Assembly (NCBI GenBank): GCA_963830725.1
Contig: CAWHNO010000017.1
Location: 124,001-188,000 of the forward strand
DNA length: 64,000 bases
Source of the DNA: DASSUW01 sp963830725
Lineage (GTDB): Bacteria; Actinomycetota; Thermoleophilia; Solirubrobacterales; Solirubrobacteraceae
Direction of reading: 5' to 3'
Shown: piece after piece, positions 15,358-23,386 of the stretch
Layout: the number at the start of each line of letters is the position of its first letter
How positions within the stretch are numbered: position 1 is the stretch's first letter
Translations under genes and position numbers: made by a program
Notes under the pieces: model-generated
The model's database searches: none
Seen by the model: only the letters and a program-made list of their open reading frames with translations
What the model was told of the DNA's origin: nothing

Positions 15358-15971
15358 CGCGCGGCGATCTCCTCCCAGCCGGGCGGCGGGCCCGGCAGCG
15401 GCTGATCCGAGGGGCCGCGCATCGCATCGAGCAGCAGCGCGAGGTAGCGATGACGAAGCTCGTGCGTGCGCTGCTCGTCGCCGACCCGCAGCGCGGCGAC
15501 CTGCTCCAGCAGCAGGCCGACGTCGTTGACCACGAGGTCTTCGCGGAGGGCGCCGGCGGCCTGCGTGCGGTCGAACAGCGCGGTCAGCAGCCCCTGCGCG
15601 CGGCCGGCCTCGCGGTACAGCTCCTCGGTGGGGGTGAACGTGCCCGCCAGCCGCTGGGTCAGCGAGTTCGTGTCGGCGTCGACGCAGCGCCGCATGAAGT
15701 CCGCGAACGCCTCCCACGGGTCGCCGTGGTCGGCCAGGGCGGCCTCGGCGGCCTCGATGAAGCGTTGGAGCCCGTCCGCGCTCAGCCGGCGCAGCAGGTC
15801 CTCCTTGCTCTCGTAGCGGCGGTACAGCGCGCCGACGCCCACGCCGGCGTGCTCGGCGACGGCCGAGATCGGCGCGCCGGGGTCCGCGATGAAGACCGCA
15901 CGGGCGGACTCGAGGATCCGCTCGTCGTTGCGTGCGGCCTCGGCGCGGCGGCCGCTGAGGGCACTGGGCAT
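15345..15971 (-). CDS. TetR family regulator
   Basis: The 208-residue protein has an N-terminal TetR HTH (NDERILESARAVFIADPGAP, ISAVAEHAGVGVGALYRRYE, SKEDLLRRLSADGL) and a helical ligand domain. The ATG at 15971 (MPSALSGRRAEA) is chosen because upstream codons carry the operator palindrome. It is divergent from an EmrB/QacA-type efflux gene, and similar TTCCGTTC half-sites occur at both promoters, so it most likely represses that pump and itself. The downstream HTH_42 gene overlaps its end. Confidence 0.88.
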   Translation of the reverse strand: MPSALSGRRAEAARNDERILESARAVFIADPGAPISAVAEHAGVGVGALYRRYESKEDLLRRLSADGLQRFIEAAEAALADHGDPWEAFADFMRRCVDADTNSLTQRLAGTFTPTEELYREAGRAQGLLTALFDRTQAAGALREDLVVNDVGLLLEQVAALRVGDEQRTHELRHRYLALLLDAMRGPSDQPLPGPPPGWEEIAARWNP

Positions 15972-15983
15972 GCGCCTCAGCCT

Positions 15984-16004
15984 ACCGGAACGGAGCGTTC
16001 CGTT
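15984..16004. promoter_or_regulatory. Putative TetR operator (GGAACG-GAG-CGTTCC)
   Basis: GGAACG (15987-15992) and CGTTCC (15996-16001) form a 6-bp inverted repeat 16-30 bases upstream of the tetR ATG. A related ATTCCGTTC lies at 16112-16120, just before the MFS gene start at 16133. The 161-bp divergent gap also holds CTGAAG/CTTCAG inverted copies. Confidence 0.55.
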
Positions 16005-16132
16005 CAAGTAAGGCCGCGACCGAGCTGAAGTAAGGGGTAAGCGTAGGTAGCTGGCTGCAAAGTGCCGATGTGCGGGCGGTCCCTCAGCTTCAGACTTCGT
16101 GCGGAAGAAACCATTCCGTTCGAGGGGAGACC

Positions 16133-17569
16133 ATGCAGCCCAAGACCATCACCAAGACGACCTGGATCGCCTTCTCGGCGGCGCTGGCCGCGGCCATGAT
16201 GGACCTGCTCGACGCGACGATCGCGAGCGTCGCCGGCCCGGTGATGCGGGCCGAGCTCGGCGGCTCCTACGCCGACCTCCAATGGATCACGGCGGCCTAC
16301 ACGCTGGCCATGGCCGTCGGCCTGCTGACCGGCGGGCGGCTGGGCGACATGTTCGGCCGCAAGCGGATGCTGCTGATCGGCGCCGGCGGCTTCACGATCG
16401 CCTCCGTGCTGTGCGCGGCGGCGCCGTCGGCCGATCTCCTGATCGGCTCCCGCGCGCTCCAGGGCGCCCTCGGCGCGATCATGCTGCCGCAGGTCTTCGG
16501 CCTGGTCCGCGATCTCTTCCCGGCCGACCAGATGGGCAAGGCCTGGGCCGTCCTCGGCCCCGCGTCCGGTCTCTCCGCCGTGCTCGGCCCGATCGTGGCC
16601 GGCCTGCTGATCGACGCCGACATCTTCGGCACCGGCTGGCGTTCGATCTTCCTCGTCAACGTGCCGGTCGGCGCGTTCGTGCTGCTCGTCGGCGCCCGCT
16701 TCCTGCCCGAGGGCGCGCCGGCCGAGCGCATGCGGCGGCTCGACGTGACCGGGATGTCGCTGGCCGCCGCCGGCGCCGTTCTGCTCGTGTATCCGCTGGT
16801 CCAGGGCCGCGAGCTGGGCTGGCCGCTGTGGGTGCTCGGGATGCTCGCCGCGTCCGTGCCGGTGCTCGGCGCCTTCGCGCGCCATCAGGCGCGGCGCAAG
16901 CGGTCGGGCGCGACGCCGCTGGTCGAGCCGAGCGTGTTCCGCAACCGCTCGTACGTGTCCGGTGCGGGCTTCGCGATGGTGTTCCTGGGCTCGATGGGCG
17001 GCCTGACGCTGGCGCTCACCGGCCTGATGCAGATCGGGCTCGGCTACAGCGCGATCGAGGCGAGCCTGACCTCGGCTCCGTACGCGCTGGGCGGGTTCGT
17101 CGGCTCGGCGATCGGCGGCATGACGATGGGCAAGCTGGGCCGGACCGTGCTGCACGCCGGACTCGCGATCAAGGCCACCGGCGTGATCGCGCTGTACGTC
17201 GTGCTCGAGCTGGCCGGGACCGGCGTCGGCCACTGGCACTTCACCGCTCCGCTGCTGGTCGCGGGCATCGGGATGGGCATGGTCTTCGTGCCGCTGTTCG
17301 ACATCATCCTGGCGGGCGTGGCCGACCACGAGGTCGGCTCGGCCTCCGGCGTGCTCCAGGCCCTCCAGCAGCTCGGGATGTCGCTGGGCGTGGCCGGCCT
17401 GGGGACGCTGTTCTTCGGGCTGCTCGGCTCGCACGTCGACCGCGCGGCGGACTTCGTGGCCGCGGCCGGGCCGACGATCCTCGTCACCGTGGCGCTGCTG
17501 GCGGCCGCGTTCGCGATCGGCTTCCTGCTCCCGAAGCACGCGCGGGCGCACGAGCCGGCGGCCGCGTGA
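16133..17569 (+). CDS. MFS multidrug exporter of the DHA2 (EmrB/QacA) family
   Basis: The 478-residue protein has about 14 hydrophobic helices and DHA2 motifs: LLDATIASVAGPVM (motif D1-like, LDxTIVNVALP), LQWITAAYTLAMA, GRLGDMFGRKRML (motif A) and GWRSIFLVNVPVG (motif C region). It would expel drugs or dyes in exchange for protons. The start ATG at 16133 follows GAGGGGAGACC, a strong Shine-Dalgarno, which is rare in this window. It is divergent from, and probably repressed by, the TetR gene. Confidence 0.9.
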   Translation: MQPKTITKTTWIAFSAALAAAMMDLLDATIASVAGPVMRAELGGSYADLQWITAAYTLAMAVGLLTGGRLGDMFGRKRMLLIGAGGFTIASVLCAAAPSADLLIGSRALQGALGAIMLPQVFGLVRDLFPADQMGKAWAVLGPASGLSAVLGPIVAGLLIDADIFGTGWRSIFLVNVPVGAFVLLVGARFLPEGAPAERMRRLDVTGMSLAAAGAVLLVYPLVQGRELGWPLWVLGMLAASVPVLGAFARHQARRKRSGATPLVEPSVFRNRSYVSGAGFAMVFLGSMGGLTLALTGLMQIGLGYSAIEASLTSAPYALGGFVGSAIGGMTMGKLGRTVLHAGLAIKATGVIALYVVLELAGTGVGHWHFTAPLLVAGIGMGMVFVPLFDIILAGVADHEVGSASGVLQALQQLGMSLGVAGLGTLFFGLLGSHVDRAADFVAAAGPTILVTVALLAAAFAIGFLLPKHARAHEPAAA

Positions 17570-17570
17570 G

Positions 17571-18908
17571 TCACCAGACGGTGTCGAAGGCGAGCTCATA
17601 GAGCACCGCCTGCGCCGCGAGCGCCGCGAACAGGGGTATGAGGCGGGCGCGCTCACCGAGCGCGCCCGCCGCCGCGAGGCAGACGAACGGGGCGAGGAAG
17701 AGCCAGATGCGCTCGGTCTCGGCCTTGGTGAAGCCGGCGACGGCGGCGATCGCGATGACCGCGAAGATCGCGACGGCGAGGTCGTCGCCAGCGGCCAGCG
17801 CGCGCAGGGCGAGCCAGGAGATCGGCAGGCCGAGCACGACGAGGAACGCGACCGGCGAACCGAACAGCCAGAACCAGTACGGCCGCGTCGACGCGATGCC
17901 CGCCCGGTAGACCTCCTCGGTCGAGCGGAGGGCGCCGATCGGGTCGAAGCCGGTGACGGCGTACAGCAGCGCGTAGAAGGCGACCAGCGCCATGCCGCAG
18001 ATCGCCGAGAGTGCGATGGCCGCCCGGAGGCCGTCGCGGCGCAGGGTCACGATCGCCGCCCAGGCGCCGACGGCGAGCAGCGACCAGGCGAAGAACGACG
18101 CGGCGGCGAGCGCCGCGGCCCCGATGAGGCGGCGGCGCGCGGCGAACGGCCATGCGGCGAGGAGACCGAGCGTCAGGTAGACCGCGTCGGCCGAGGTGGC
18201 GCCGAACAGCAGCGCGCCGGGCGCCAGCGCGAGCAGCAGCGCGGCGAGCCGCGCGCGCCGCTCGTCGAGCAGCTCGCGGGCGAGCAGGTAGGAGAGCGGG
18301 CCGCTCAGCGCGCCGACGCCGATGCAGAGCGCCGCCATGCCGCCCGGCGAGTCGATCCCGAGCGCATGCAGTGTGAGCAGCAGGCCCGGCGGGTGGCCGG
18401 CGGCGTGCACGGGCAGCGACGGGACCAGCTCGGCGAAGCGGTCGACGAAGAAGCCGGCCCCGAAGTCGAGCGCGCCGAGCGCGGGCAGGTACTCGTTCGG
18501 CCCCTCGAACCCGCTCTCGTCGAACACCGCACTCCACTGGGCGGTGCCGCCGCTGCCGGCCGCCAGGGCCAGGCGCAGGACGAGGGTCAGGCCGAGCGTG
18601 GCGAGCGCGAAGACCCAGGCGGGCCCCCGCAGCAGCCGCGGAACGAGGGCGACGGCGGCGGCGAAGCACGCGATCGTGACGGCCAGGAGCGGATCGGCCT
18701 GCGGGCTCCAGTTGCCGGCCAGCGGGGCGTAGGGGAGCCCGACCGGTCGGCCTGCTCCGCGCACGTAGGCGGCGGCGATCAGCGTGCCCAGCGCGACGGC
18801 GGCGGCCGCCCACGGCACGGCGGCGATGATCCGGGAGCGCGACGCGCGCGCAGCGAATGTCACGGGATCGTCACCCGCTCCTTGCCATGCTGCGCGCCAT
18901 CCTCCCAT
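17571..18908 (-). CDS. GT39-like membrane glycosyltransferase
   Basis: The 445-residue protein has roughly ten hydrophobic helices. A first extracytoplasmic loop carries FDESGFEGPNEYLPAL and the sequence VHAAGHPPGLLLTLHALGI, resembling the dolichol-phosphate-mannose-type GT-C transferases with their GHPPG motif. Substrate and acceptor are unknown. The start is uncertain: ATG 18908 (MGGWRAAWQG) overlaps the divergent lipoprotein start by 22 bp, and GTG 18863 would avoid that. Its stop lies two bases from the stop of the convergent MFS gene. Confidence 0.65.
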   Translation of the reverse strand: MGGWRAAWQGAGDDPVTFAARASRSRIIAAVPWAAAAVALGTLIAAAYVRGAGRPVGLPYAPLAGNWSPQADPLLAVTIACFAAAVALVPRLLRGPAWVFALATLGLTLVLRLALAAGSGGTAQWSAVFDESGFEGPNEYLPALGALDFGAGFFVDRFAELVPSLPVHAAGHPPGLLLTLHALGIDSPGGMAALCIGVGALSGPLSYLLARELLDERRARLAALLLALAPGALLFGATSADAVYLTLGLLAAWPFAARRRLIGAAALAAASFFAWSLLAVGAWAAIVTLRRDGLRAAIALSAICGMALVAFYALLYAVTGFDPIGALRSTEEVYRAGIASTRPYWFWLFGSPVAFLVVLGLPISWLALRALAAGDDLAVAIFAVIAIAAVAGFTKAETERIWLFLAPFVCLAAAGALGERARLIPLFAALAAQAVLYELAFDTVW

Positions 18909-19595
18909 CACGACCTCCAACGACCCCGGGGCGGTCGTGGCGACGCCCACCGACCGCGTGGCACTCCGCCGCGATCGTCGCGCTCGCGCTCGTGGCCGCC
19001 GGCTGCGGCTCGTCGTCCGAGCTGCCGCCCGCGGCCGGACCCGATCGGTCGCCGCCGCTCGAGCGGCCGCCCGCGGGCGAGATCGTCGCGACCGCGCCCG
19101 CGAGCGTCGCGCGGGCGCTGCGCGAGCCGGGGACCGAGGCGCTGGTCGACGGAGGGCGCAAGCGTGCGGTCGTCGACGCCCGCGAGCGCGTGCTCGAGCT
19201 CTACGACCCCGCCACCGGCGAGCGGCTCGGGCGCGCGCCGGCGGGCGCCGGGCCCACGCACGTCGTCGCGGGAGAGGGCGCCCTCGCCTACGTCGTCGAC
19301 ACCGCGGGCGACGGCCTGCTCGTCTTCGAGACGCGCGGCAAAGCTGCGCATCCGCCGCCGCTACCCGCTGCTCGGCGCGCCGTACGCGGCGGCGAGCGAC
19401 CTCGACAACGGCCGCCTGTGGGTCACCCTCACCGCCCGCAACCAACTGGTCGAGCTCGCCACCAGCGCGCGGCCGCACCGGCTGAACGTCCATCCGACGG
19501 TGCGCCAGCCGAACGCCGTCGCGGTCGATGCCGGCGGCCGGGTGTTCGTGCGCGGGAACCAGCTTCAGCTCCTCGATCCGCGCCGCAGCAGGTAG
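18887..19595 (+). pseudogene. Beta-propeller-like lipoprotein, frameshifted by one extra A
   Basis: A signal peptide with lipobox (AIVALALVAAGC) opens a protein with repeats like those of YncE-type propellers: VVDARERVLELYDPATGERL, THVVAGEGALAYVVDTAGDG, LLVFETRGK. At 19340-19342 the run AAA breaks the frame; removing one A continues as LRIRRRYPLLGAPYAAASDL, DNGRLWVTLTARNQLVELAT and VRQPNAVAVDAGGRVFVRGN to TGA-free end at 19595. The joined protein would be about 235 residues. Either a recent pseudogene or a base-call error. The end overlaps the convergent membrane gene by 31 bp. Confidence 0.7.
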
Positions 19596-19966
19596 ACCAC
19601 GGCCGAGCCGGCGAACAGCGCCGCGCTCACCAGCAGCCAGCGCGTCGCATGGCCGTCGAACTCCTGACCGCTGGTCGCACGGTAGGCGCGCTCGCCGCGC
19701 TCGGCGATCGTCCCCCAGAACACGACGAGCATGAGCAGCGACAGCGCCGCCGGGATGCGGAGGTAGTTGACGGCGTCGCCCGCCACCCGCCGCAGCCCGC
19801 GATCGGCGCCCGAGTAGAGCGGCATGAGCACGAGATCGTGCACGACGACGCAGGCGACCAGCCAGATCGCGATCCGCTGTGCCGAGCGGCCGCCGAGCAT
19901 CTCCAGCAGCGCCCAGGCGCACAGGGGCAGCAGCGCGAGGTAGGCGAGCACGTACACGCGCCTCAT
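19565..19966 (-). CDS. Small integral membrane protein, four helices
   Basis: The 133-residue protein has about four predicted helices: VLAYLALLPLCAWALLEML, IAIWLVACVVVHDLVLMPLY, ALSLLMLVVFWGTIAERG and TRWLLVSAALFAGSAVVYLL, and a polar C-terminus RRGSRS. The ATG at 19966 overlaps the stop of the molybdopterin oxidoreductase (ATGA), so it is co-translated and may be an accessory or anchoring subunit. No family name is recognised. Confidence 0.7.
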   Translation of the reverse strand: MRRVYVLAYLALLPLCAWALLEMLGGRSAQRIAIWLVACVVVHDLVLMPLYSGADRGLRRVAGDAVNYLRIPAALSLLMLVVFWGTIAERGERAYRATSGQEFDGHATRWLLVSAALFAGSAVVYLLRRGSRS

Positions 19967-21231
19967 GCGAACTCGATCCGCCCGACCCACTTGGTGTTGT
20001 GCACGCCCGGCAGCGCGGGCACGATGATGCGCGCGGGGAAGCCGTGGTCGAGCGACAGGTCGGCGCCGTTGACCTTGAGCGCCAGCAGCGCGTCCGGGTG
20101 CCGGACCTGGTCGCCGGTCAGCGACGCCTTCGAGAGCACGCCGATGGGCTGGAGCGAGCGTACGAACGCCTCGCGCACCGCCGCGGGATCGGCGCCGGCC
20201 AGCTCCGCCAGCTGCGCGATCCGCACGCCCGTCCAGTCCTGCGTCGTCGTCCAGCCCTCGACGCACGCGATCGGCAGCCGCGCGCTGTGCTGCGGCAGCG
20301 CCAGCAGCTCCTCGCGACTCAGCGCGACCTCGCCTTCCGCGCCGGCCAGCGTCAGCCGGTAGGCGGGGCCGACCATCGCCGGCGTGATCTGGGCGCGCGC
20401 CGCGGTCCGGTTGACCGGGAAGTCCTCGCGCCGCGGAGCCAGGAAGGCGAGCGAGCGCAGCGGCCCGCCGATCGTCTGGCCGACGTTGGCGGTGAGCAGC
20501 AGCGCCGACGCGCCGCCGACGAAGGCGAACAGCCCGCGGCGGCTGATGGTCGGCGGGTCGGGATCGACGGGCGCGAGGCCGTCCGGCTCGTCGGCGGGCT
20601 CGGGCCGCGTGCGTCGCAGGTCGTCGCGCAGCGGCTTCAGCCAGCCGCGCTCGCGGTACGCCCGCAGGATGACCGGCGTCTTGACGATCACGTGCAGCGC
20701 CAGCGAGGCCGTGAACACGACGGCGCCGTAGTAGTGCGCGACGACGAAGTTGAAGCCGAACGCGTACCAGTACTGCGCGTTCATGATCCCGGTGACGAAC
20801 TGGAAGACGGTGCTGGCGACCAGGAGCGCGATCGACAGCCGCTCGACGGCCTGCGCCGGTGAGGCGATCGGCGGCCACGCGAACAGCCGCGGCATCACCG
20901 ACCACAGCTTGGCCAGCAGCAGCGGGACGGCGGCCAGTCCGACGTTCACGTGCAGTCCCTGCGTGACCGCGTACAGCCACGACGGCGCGGTCGGCCAGCC
21001 GAAGTTGAGCGGCAGGTCGGCCGGGACGATCGCGTTGCCGCGTAGGTCGGGGGCGTAGGCCACGTGCGAGAGGAACCCGGTCACCGCGACGATCGAGACG
21101 AGCACCAGCAGCGCCGAGCCGAGCGCGGCGGTCAGCCACGGGCCGCGCAGCGGTGAGCGGAAGAAGCCCGGCTGGAACGGGCCGGGCGGCGCGGCCGGCC
21201 ACCGCGGCTTCGTGCGCAGCGGCGCGCTCAT
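19963..21231 (-). CDS. Membrane molybdopterin oxidoreductase (cytochrome b-like helices plus sulfite-oxidase fold)
   Basis: The 422-residue protein has four to five N-terminal helices with histidines (TQGLHVNVGLAAVPLLLAKL, FVVAHYYGAVVFTASLALHV), like a cytochrome b561-type domain. A cytoplasmic linker precedes ISRRGLFAFVGGASALLL, a twin-arginine-like segment, and then a sulfite oxidase/YedY-type molybdopterin domain with RLPIACVEGWTTTQDWTGVR (the Cys, near residue 323, is the likely Mo ligand) and HGFPARIIVPALPGVHNTKW. It would pass electrons between the quinone pool and an extracytoplasmic substrate. It is coupled to a methyltransferase upstream and a small membrane protein downstream. Substrate unknown. 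Confidence 0.82.
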   Translation of the reverse strand: MSAPLRTKPRWPAAPPGPFQPGFFRSPLRGPWLTAALGSALLVLVSIVAVTGFLSHVAYAPDLRGNAIVPADLPLNFGWPTAPSWLYAVTQGLHVNVGLAAVPLLLAKLWSVMPRLFAWPPIASPAQAVERLSIALLVASTVFQFVTGIMNAQYWYAFGFNFVVAHYYGAVVFTASLALHVIVKTPVILRAYRERGWLKPLRDDLRRTRPEPADEPDGLAPVDPDPPTISRRGLFAFVGGASALLLTANVGQTIGGPLRSLAFLAPRREDFPVNRTAARAQITPAMVGPAYRLTLAGAEGEVALSREELLALPQHSARLPIACVEGWTTTQDWTGVRIAQLAELAGADPAAVREAFVRSLQPIGVLSKASLTGDQVRHPDALLALKVNGADLSLDHGFPARIIVPALPGVHNTKWVGRIEFA

Positions 21232-22019
21232 GGCCGGCGCAGGACCGCGATCCAGCGCCCGCCGGCGGTGAGCGTGTCGTCGTGGGCGAGGCCGGCACGG
21301 TCCGCGAGCGCCTCGATCCCGTCGACGCCCACGCGCGCCCACGCGAACCACTCGCTGACCACGCCCGGCGCCTCGAGCCGGACACGCGTGCGCAACGTCG
21401 GCGCGCCCGGCGCGTCGACCTCGACGAGCGCCGTGCCGCCGCCCGCCAGCAGCTCGCGCGTGCGCCGCAGCAGCACGGCGGGCGAGCCGCCGATGCCGAC
21501 GTTGCCGTCGAGCAGCAGCGCCGTCCGCCAGCCGCCGGCACCCGGCACGGCTCCGAACACGTCACCGGGGATCGCCGTCGCGCCGCGCCGGCGGGCGAGC
21601 AGCACGGCGACGGGGGAGAGGTCCACGCCGAGGCCGCGCTTCCCGACGGCCCGCAGCGCCGCCAGATGGCGACCGGGCCCGCAGCCGACGTCGAGCACGG
21701 GCGCCTCGGCGAGCGCCAGCGCCGCCAGGTCGGCCGCGTCGAGCCCACCGAGCCACCGCTCGAGCGGCAACGGCTCCAGCGTCCCGTCGACCGACCGCAC
21801 CCGCGCCCGCGGCGCCGGCCCGCCACCGAGCACGTGCTGCGCCGCGGTCGCGAGCAGCCGCCCGTACAGCAGATCCGCCGGAAGCGGGTCAGACCGCTTC
21901 GCGCCGGCTCCCGCCATAAGGGGGTCAGACCCCCTTACGCCCGTTTCGCGTAGCAGAGCCAGCTCTGGAGCCTCGGCGACGGTAAGGGGGTCAGACCCCC
22001 TTACGGGGGTGGGGGTCAT
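21228..22019 (-). CDS. Class I SAM-dependent methyltransferase with repeat-derived N-terminus
   Basis: The core (from about residue 49, PADLLYGRLLATAAQHVLGG) carries the SAM motif VLDVGCGPGRHLAAL, GVDLSPVAVLLARRRGA and LLDGNVGIGG. The first ~48 residues contain SDPL three times (RGSDPL, RGSDPL, KRSDPL) because three palindromic DNA repeats are translated in frame. The ATG at 22019 overlaps the stop of the upstream gene, supporting this long start; ATG 21917 is an alternative. The stop overlaps the start of the molybdopterin oxidoreductase. Its target is unknown; it sits in an operon with that enzyme and a nucleotide-sugar-type transferase. Confidence 0.8.
   Translation of the reverse strand: MTPTPVRGSDPLTVAEAPELALLRETGVRGSDPLMAGAGAKRSDPLPADLLYGRLLATAAQHVLGGGPAPRARVRSVDGTLEPLPLERWLGGLDAADLAALALAEAPVLDVGCGPGRHLAALRAVGKRGLGVDLSPVAVLLARRRGATAIPGDVFGAVPGAGGWRTALLLDGNVGIGGSPAVLLRRTRELLAGGGTALVEVDAPGAPTLRTRVRLEAPGVVSEWFAWARVGVDGIEALADRAGLAHDDTLTAGGRWIAVLRRP
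21881..22004. repeat. Three palindromic GGGTCAGACCC repeats inside a coding region
   Basis: Copies are at 21881-21900 (GAAGCGGGTCAGACCGCTTC), 21917-21937 (TAAGGGGGTC centre) and 21982-22004 (GTAAGGGGGTC centre). A fourth, partial copy is at 49347. The arms differ between copy 1 and copies 2-3 but stay self-complementary, as in REP-like dispersed palindromes. Confidence 0.75.
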
Positions 22020-22660
22020 GCCGCTTGCTCCCGAGGCTCGATCGCGGCCAGCGCGGCGGCGAAGCAGCTGTGGGGCGCCGCGGCGGCGACCGCGTGCGCG
22101 TCGGCGATCGTGTCGACGTCGCGGAGGGGCGGGAGGACGGCCGTGTGGAGGCCGAGGACGGCGAGCCGGGCGCGCTGGACGGCGCCGGTGTGGCGCGAGC
22201 TCATCGGCACGTCGGCGAACACCTCTGGATCGGCTCGGCGCAGGCCGATGCCCCAGTAGCCGCCGTCGAGCGCCGCGCCGAACGCGGCGTCGGCGCCGTC
22301 GAGCGCGCCGAGGCCGGCGTCGAGCAGTTCCGGCGTGAGCTGCGGGGTGTCCATCCCGACCAAGAACGCGGGCCCCCCGGCGTCCTGGAATGCCGCGGCC
22401 AGGCGCGCCGCCAACCCCTCACCGCGCTGGGGCACGACCGTGAAGCCGCGCGGCACCCAGCCGCCGGGAGCGCCGTCGAGCACGAGCACGCGCCGCTCCG
22501 CGCGCCGTGCGCGCGCAGCCGCCGCCAGTGTGTCGCTCAACGCCGCACCGGCGAGCTGCGCCGCCTGCTGCGGGGTGCAGGGCGGCGTCAGGCGCGTCTT
22601 GACGCGCCCGGCGGCTGGTGCCTTGGCGATGACGAGCAGGGTGGGGCCCACACGGCTCAT
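22016..22660 (-). CDS. TIGR04282/DUF2064 family transferase (GT-A fold)
   Basis: The 214-residue protein starts SRVGPTLLVIAKAPAAGRVK and TRLTPPCTPQQAAQLAGAAL, the signature of the DUF2064 family of nucleotidyl/glycosyltransferases, followed by FLVGMDTPQLTPELL (the DxD-like metal site), GADAAFGAALDGGYWGIGLR and LRDVDTIADA. In some bacteria these act in arsenosugar or glycolipid synthesis; its acceptor here is unknown. It is coupled to the methyltransferase downstream by an ATGA overlap and follows a GT2 gene 22 bp upstream. Confidence 0.82.
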   Translation of the reverse strand: MSRVGPTLLVIAKAPAAGRVKTRLTPPCTPQQAAQLAGAALSDTLAAAARARRAERRVLVLDGAPGGWVPRGFTVVPQRGEGLAARLAAAFQDAGGPAFLVGMDTPQLTPELLDAGLGALDGADAAFGAALDGGYWGIGLRRADPEVFADVPMSSRHTGAVQRARLAVLGLHTAVLPPLRDVDTIADAHAVAAAAPHSCFAAALAAIEPREQAA

Positions 22661-22682
22661 GCGGTCGCGTCCGCCATGCGGA

Positions 22683-23315
22683 TCATCCGAGCACCGCCGC
22701 CATGTCCCGGACCGCGCGCAGCGTCCCGCGCACCGTGCCGGTCACCTTCGAGCGACCCTGGCGCGGCAGGTGACGCACGGGCACCTCGCGGATCTCCCAG
22801 CCGGCCGCCGCCGCGCGGACCACCATCTCGAGCGGCCAGCCGAACCGCCGGTCGCGCAGCTCGAGGGCCAGCAGCGGCTCGCGGCGGGCGGCGCGCATCG
22901 GCCCCAGATCGGTCAGGCGCACGCCGAAGCGCCGCCGCAGCTCGAAGGCGAGCGCGCGGTTCGCCAGCCGCGCGTGGAGCGAGCCGGTGCGGCCGCGGGC
23001 GCCGAGCGCGAGGTCGGCGTGGCCGGCCGCGACCGGGTCGGCGACCAGCGGGAGGTCGCGCGGATCGAAGGAGGCGTCGCAGTCCATGAAGCAGACGACG
23101 TCGGCGCGCGCCGCGGACAGGCCCGCGAAGCAGGCGGAGCCGAAGCCCGGCCGCGGCTCCAGCACCACGCGCGCGCCGAGCGAGGCGGCCAGCGCGCCCG
23201 ACCCGTCGGTCGACCCGTTGTCGACCACGATCGGGTCGTAGCCGGCGGGCATGCGGTCGAGCACCCAGGGCAGGGCCTCGCGCTCGTTGAGAACGGGGAG
23301 GACGACCGCTTTCAT
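22683..23315 (-). CDS. Family 2 glycosyltransferase (DPM1/DPG synthase-like)
   Basis: The 210-residue soluble protein starts MKAVVLPVLNEREALPWVLD and has VVDNGSTDGSGALAASLGAR, FMDCDASFDPRDLPLVADPV (the DxD metal-binding motif) and the acceptor-side TDLGPMRAARREPLLAL and PVRHLPRQGRSKVTGTVRGT. It lacks membrane helices. The pattern matches polyprenyl-phosphate hexose synthases, so it may charge lipid carriers used by the GT39-like protein encoded nearby. It heads a minus-strand operon and is divergent from an epimerase. Confidence 0.85.
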   Translation of the reverse strand: MKAVVLPVLNEREALPWVLDRMPAGYDPIVVDNGSTDGSGALAASLGARVVLEPRPGFGSACFAGLSAARADVVCFMDCDASFDPRDLPLVADPVAAGHADLALGARGRTGSLHARLANRALAFELRRRFGVRLTDLGPMRAARREPLLALELRDRRFGWPLEMVVRAAAAGWEIREVPVRHLPRQGRSKVTGTVRGTLRAVRDMAAVLG

Positions 23316-23386
23316 GGATGGGACACCTACCCCTGCTACGCGGTCGCGGCCATTACGGACCAGTGACGTCGCTACGGTGCCGCTCC

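Noticed and set aside
16015..16075. Repeat shared with 61.75-61.82 kb (AGTAAGGGGT and TGCCGATGTG)
   Set aside because: Only two 10-base matches at different spacing; too short to call a family from two sites.
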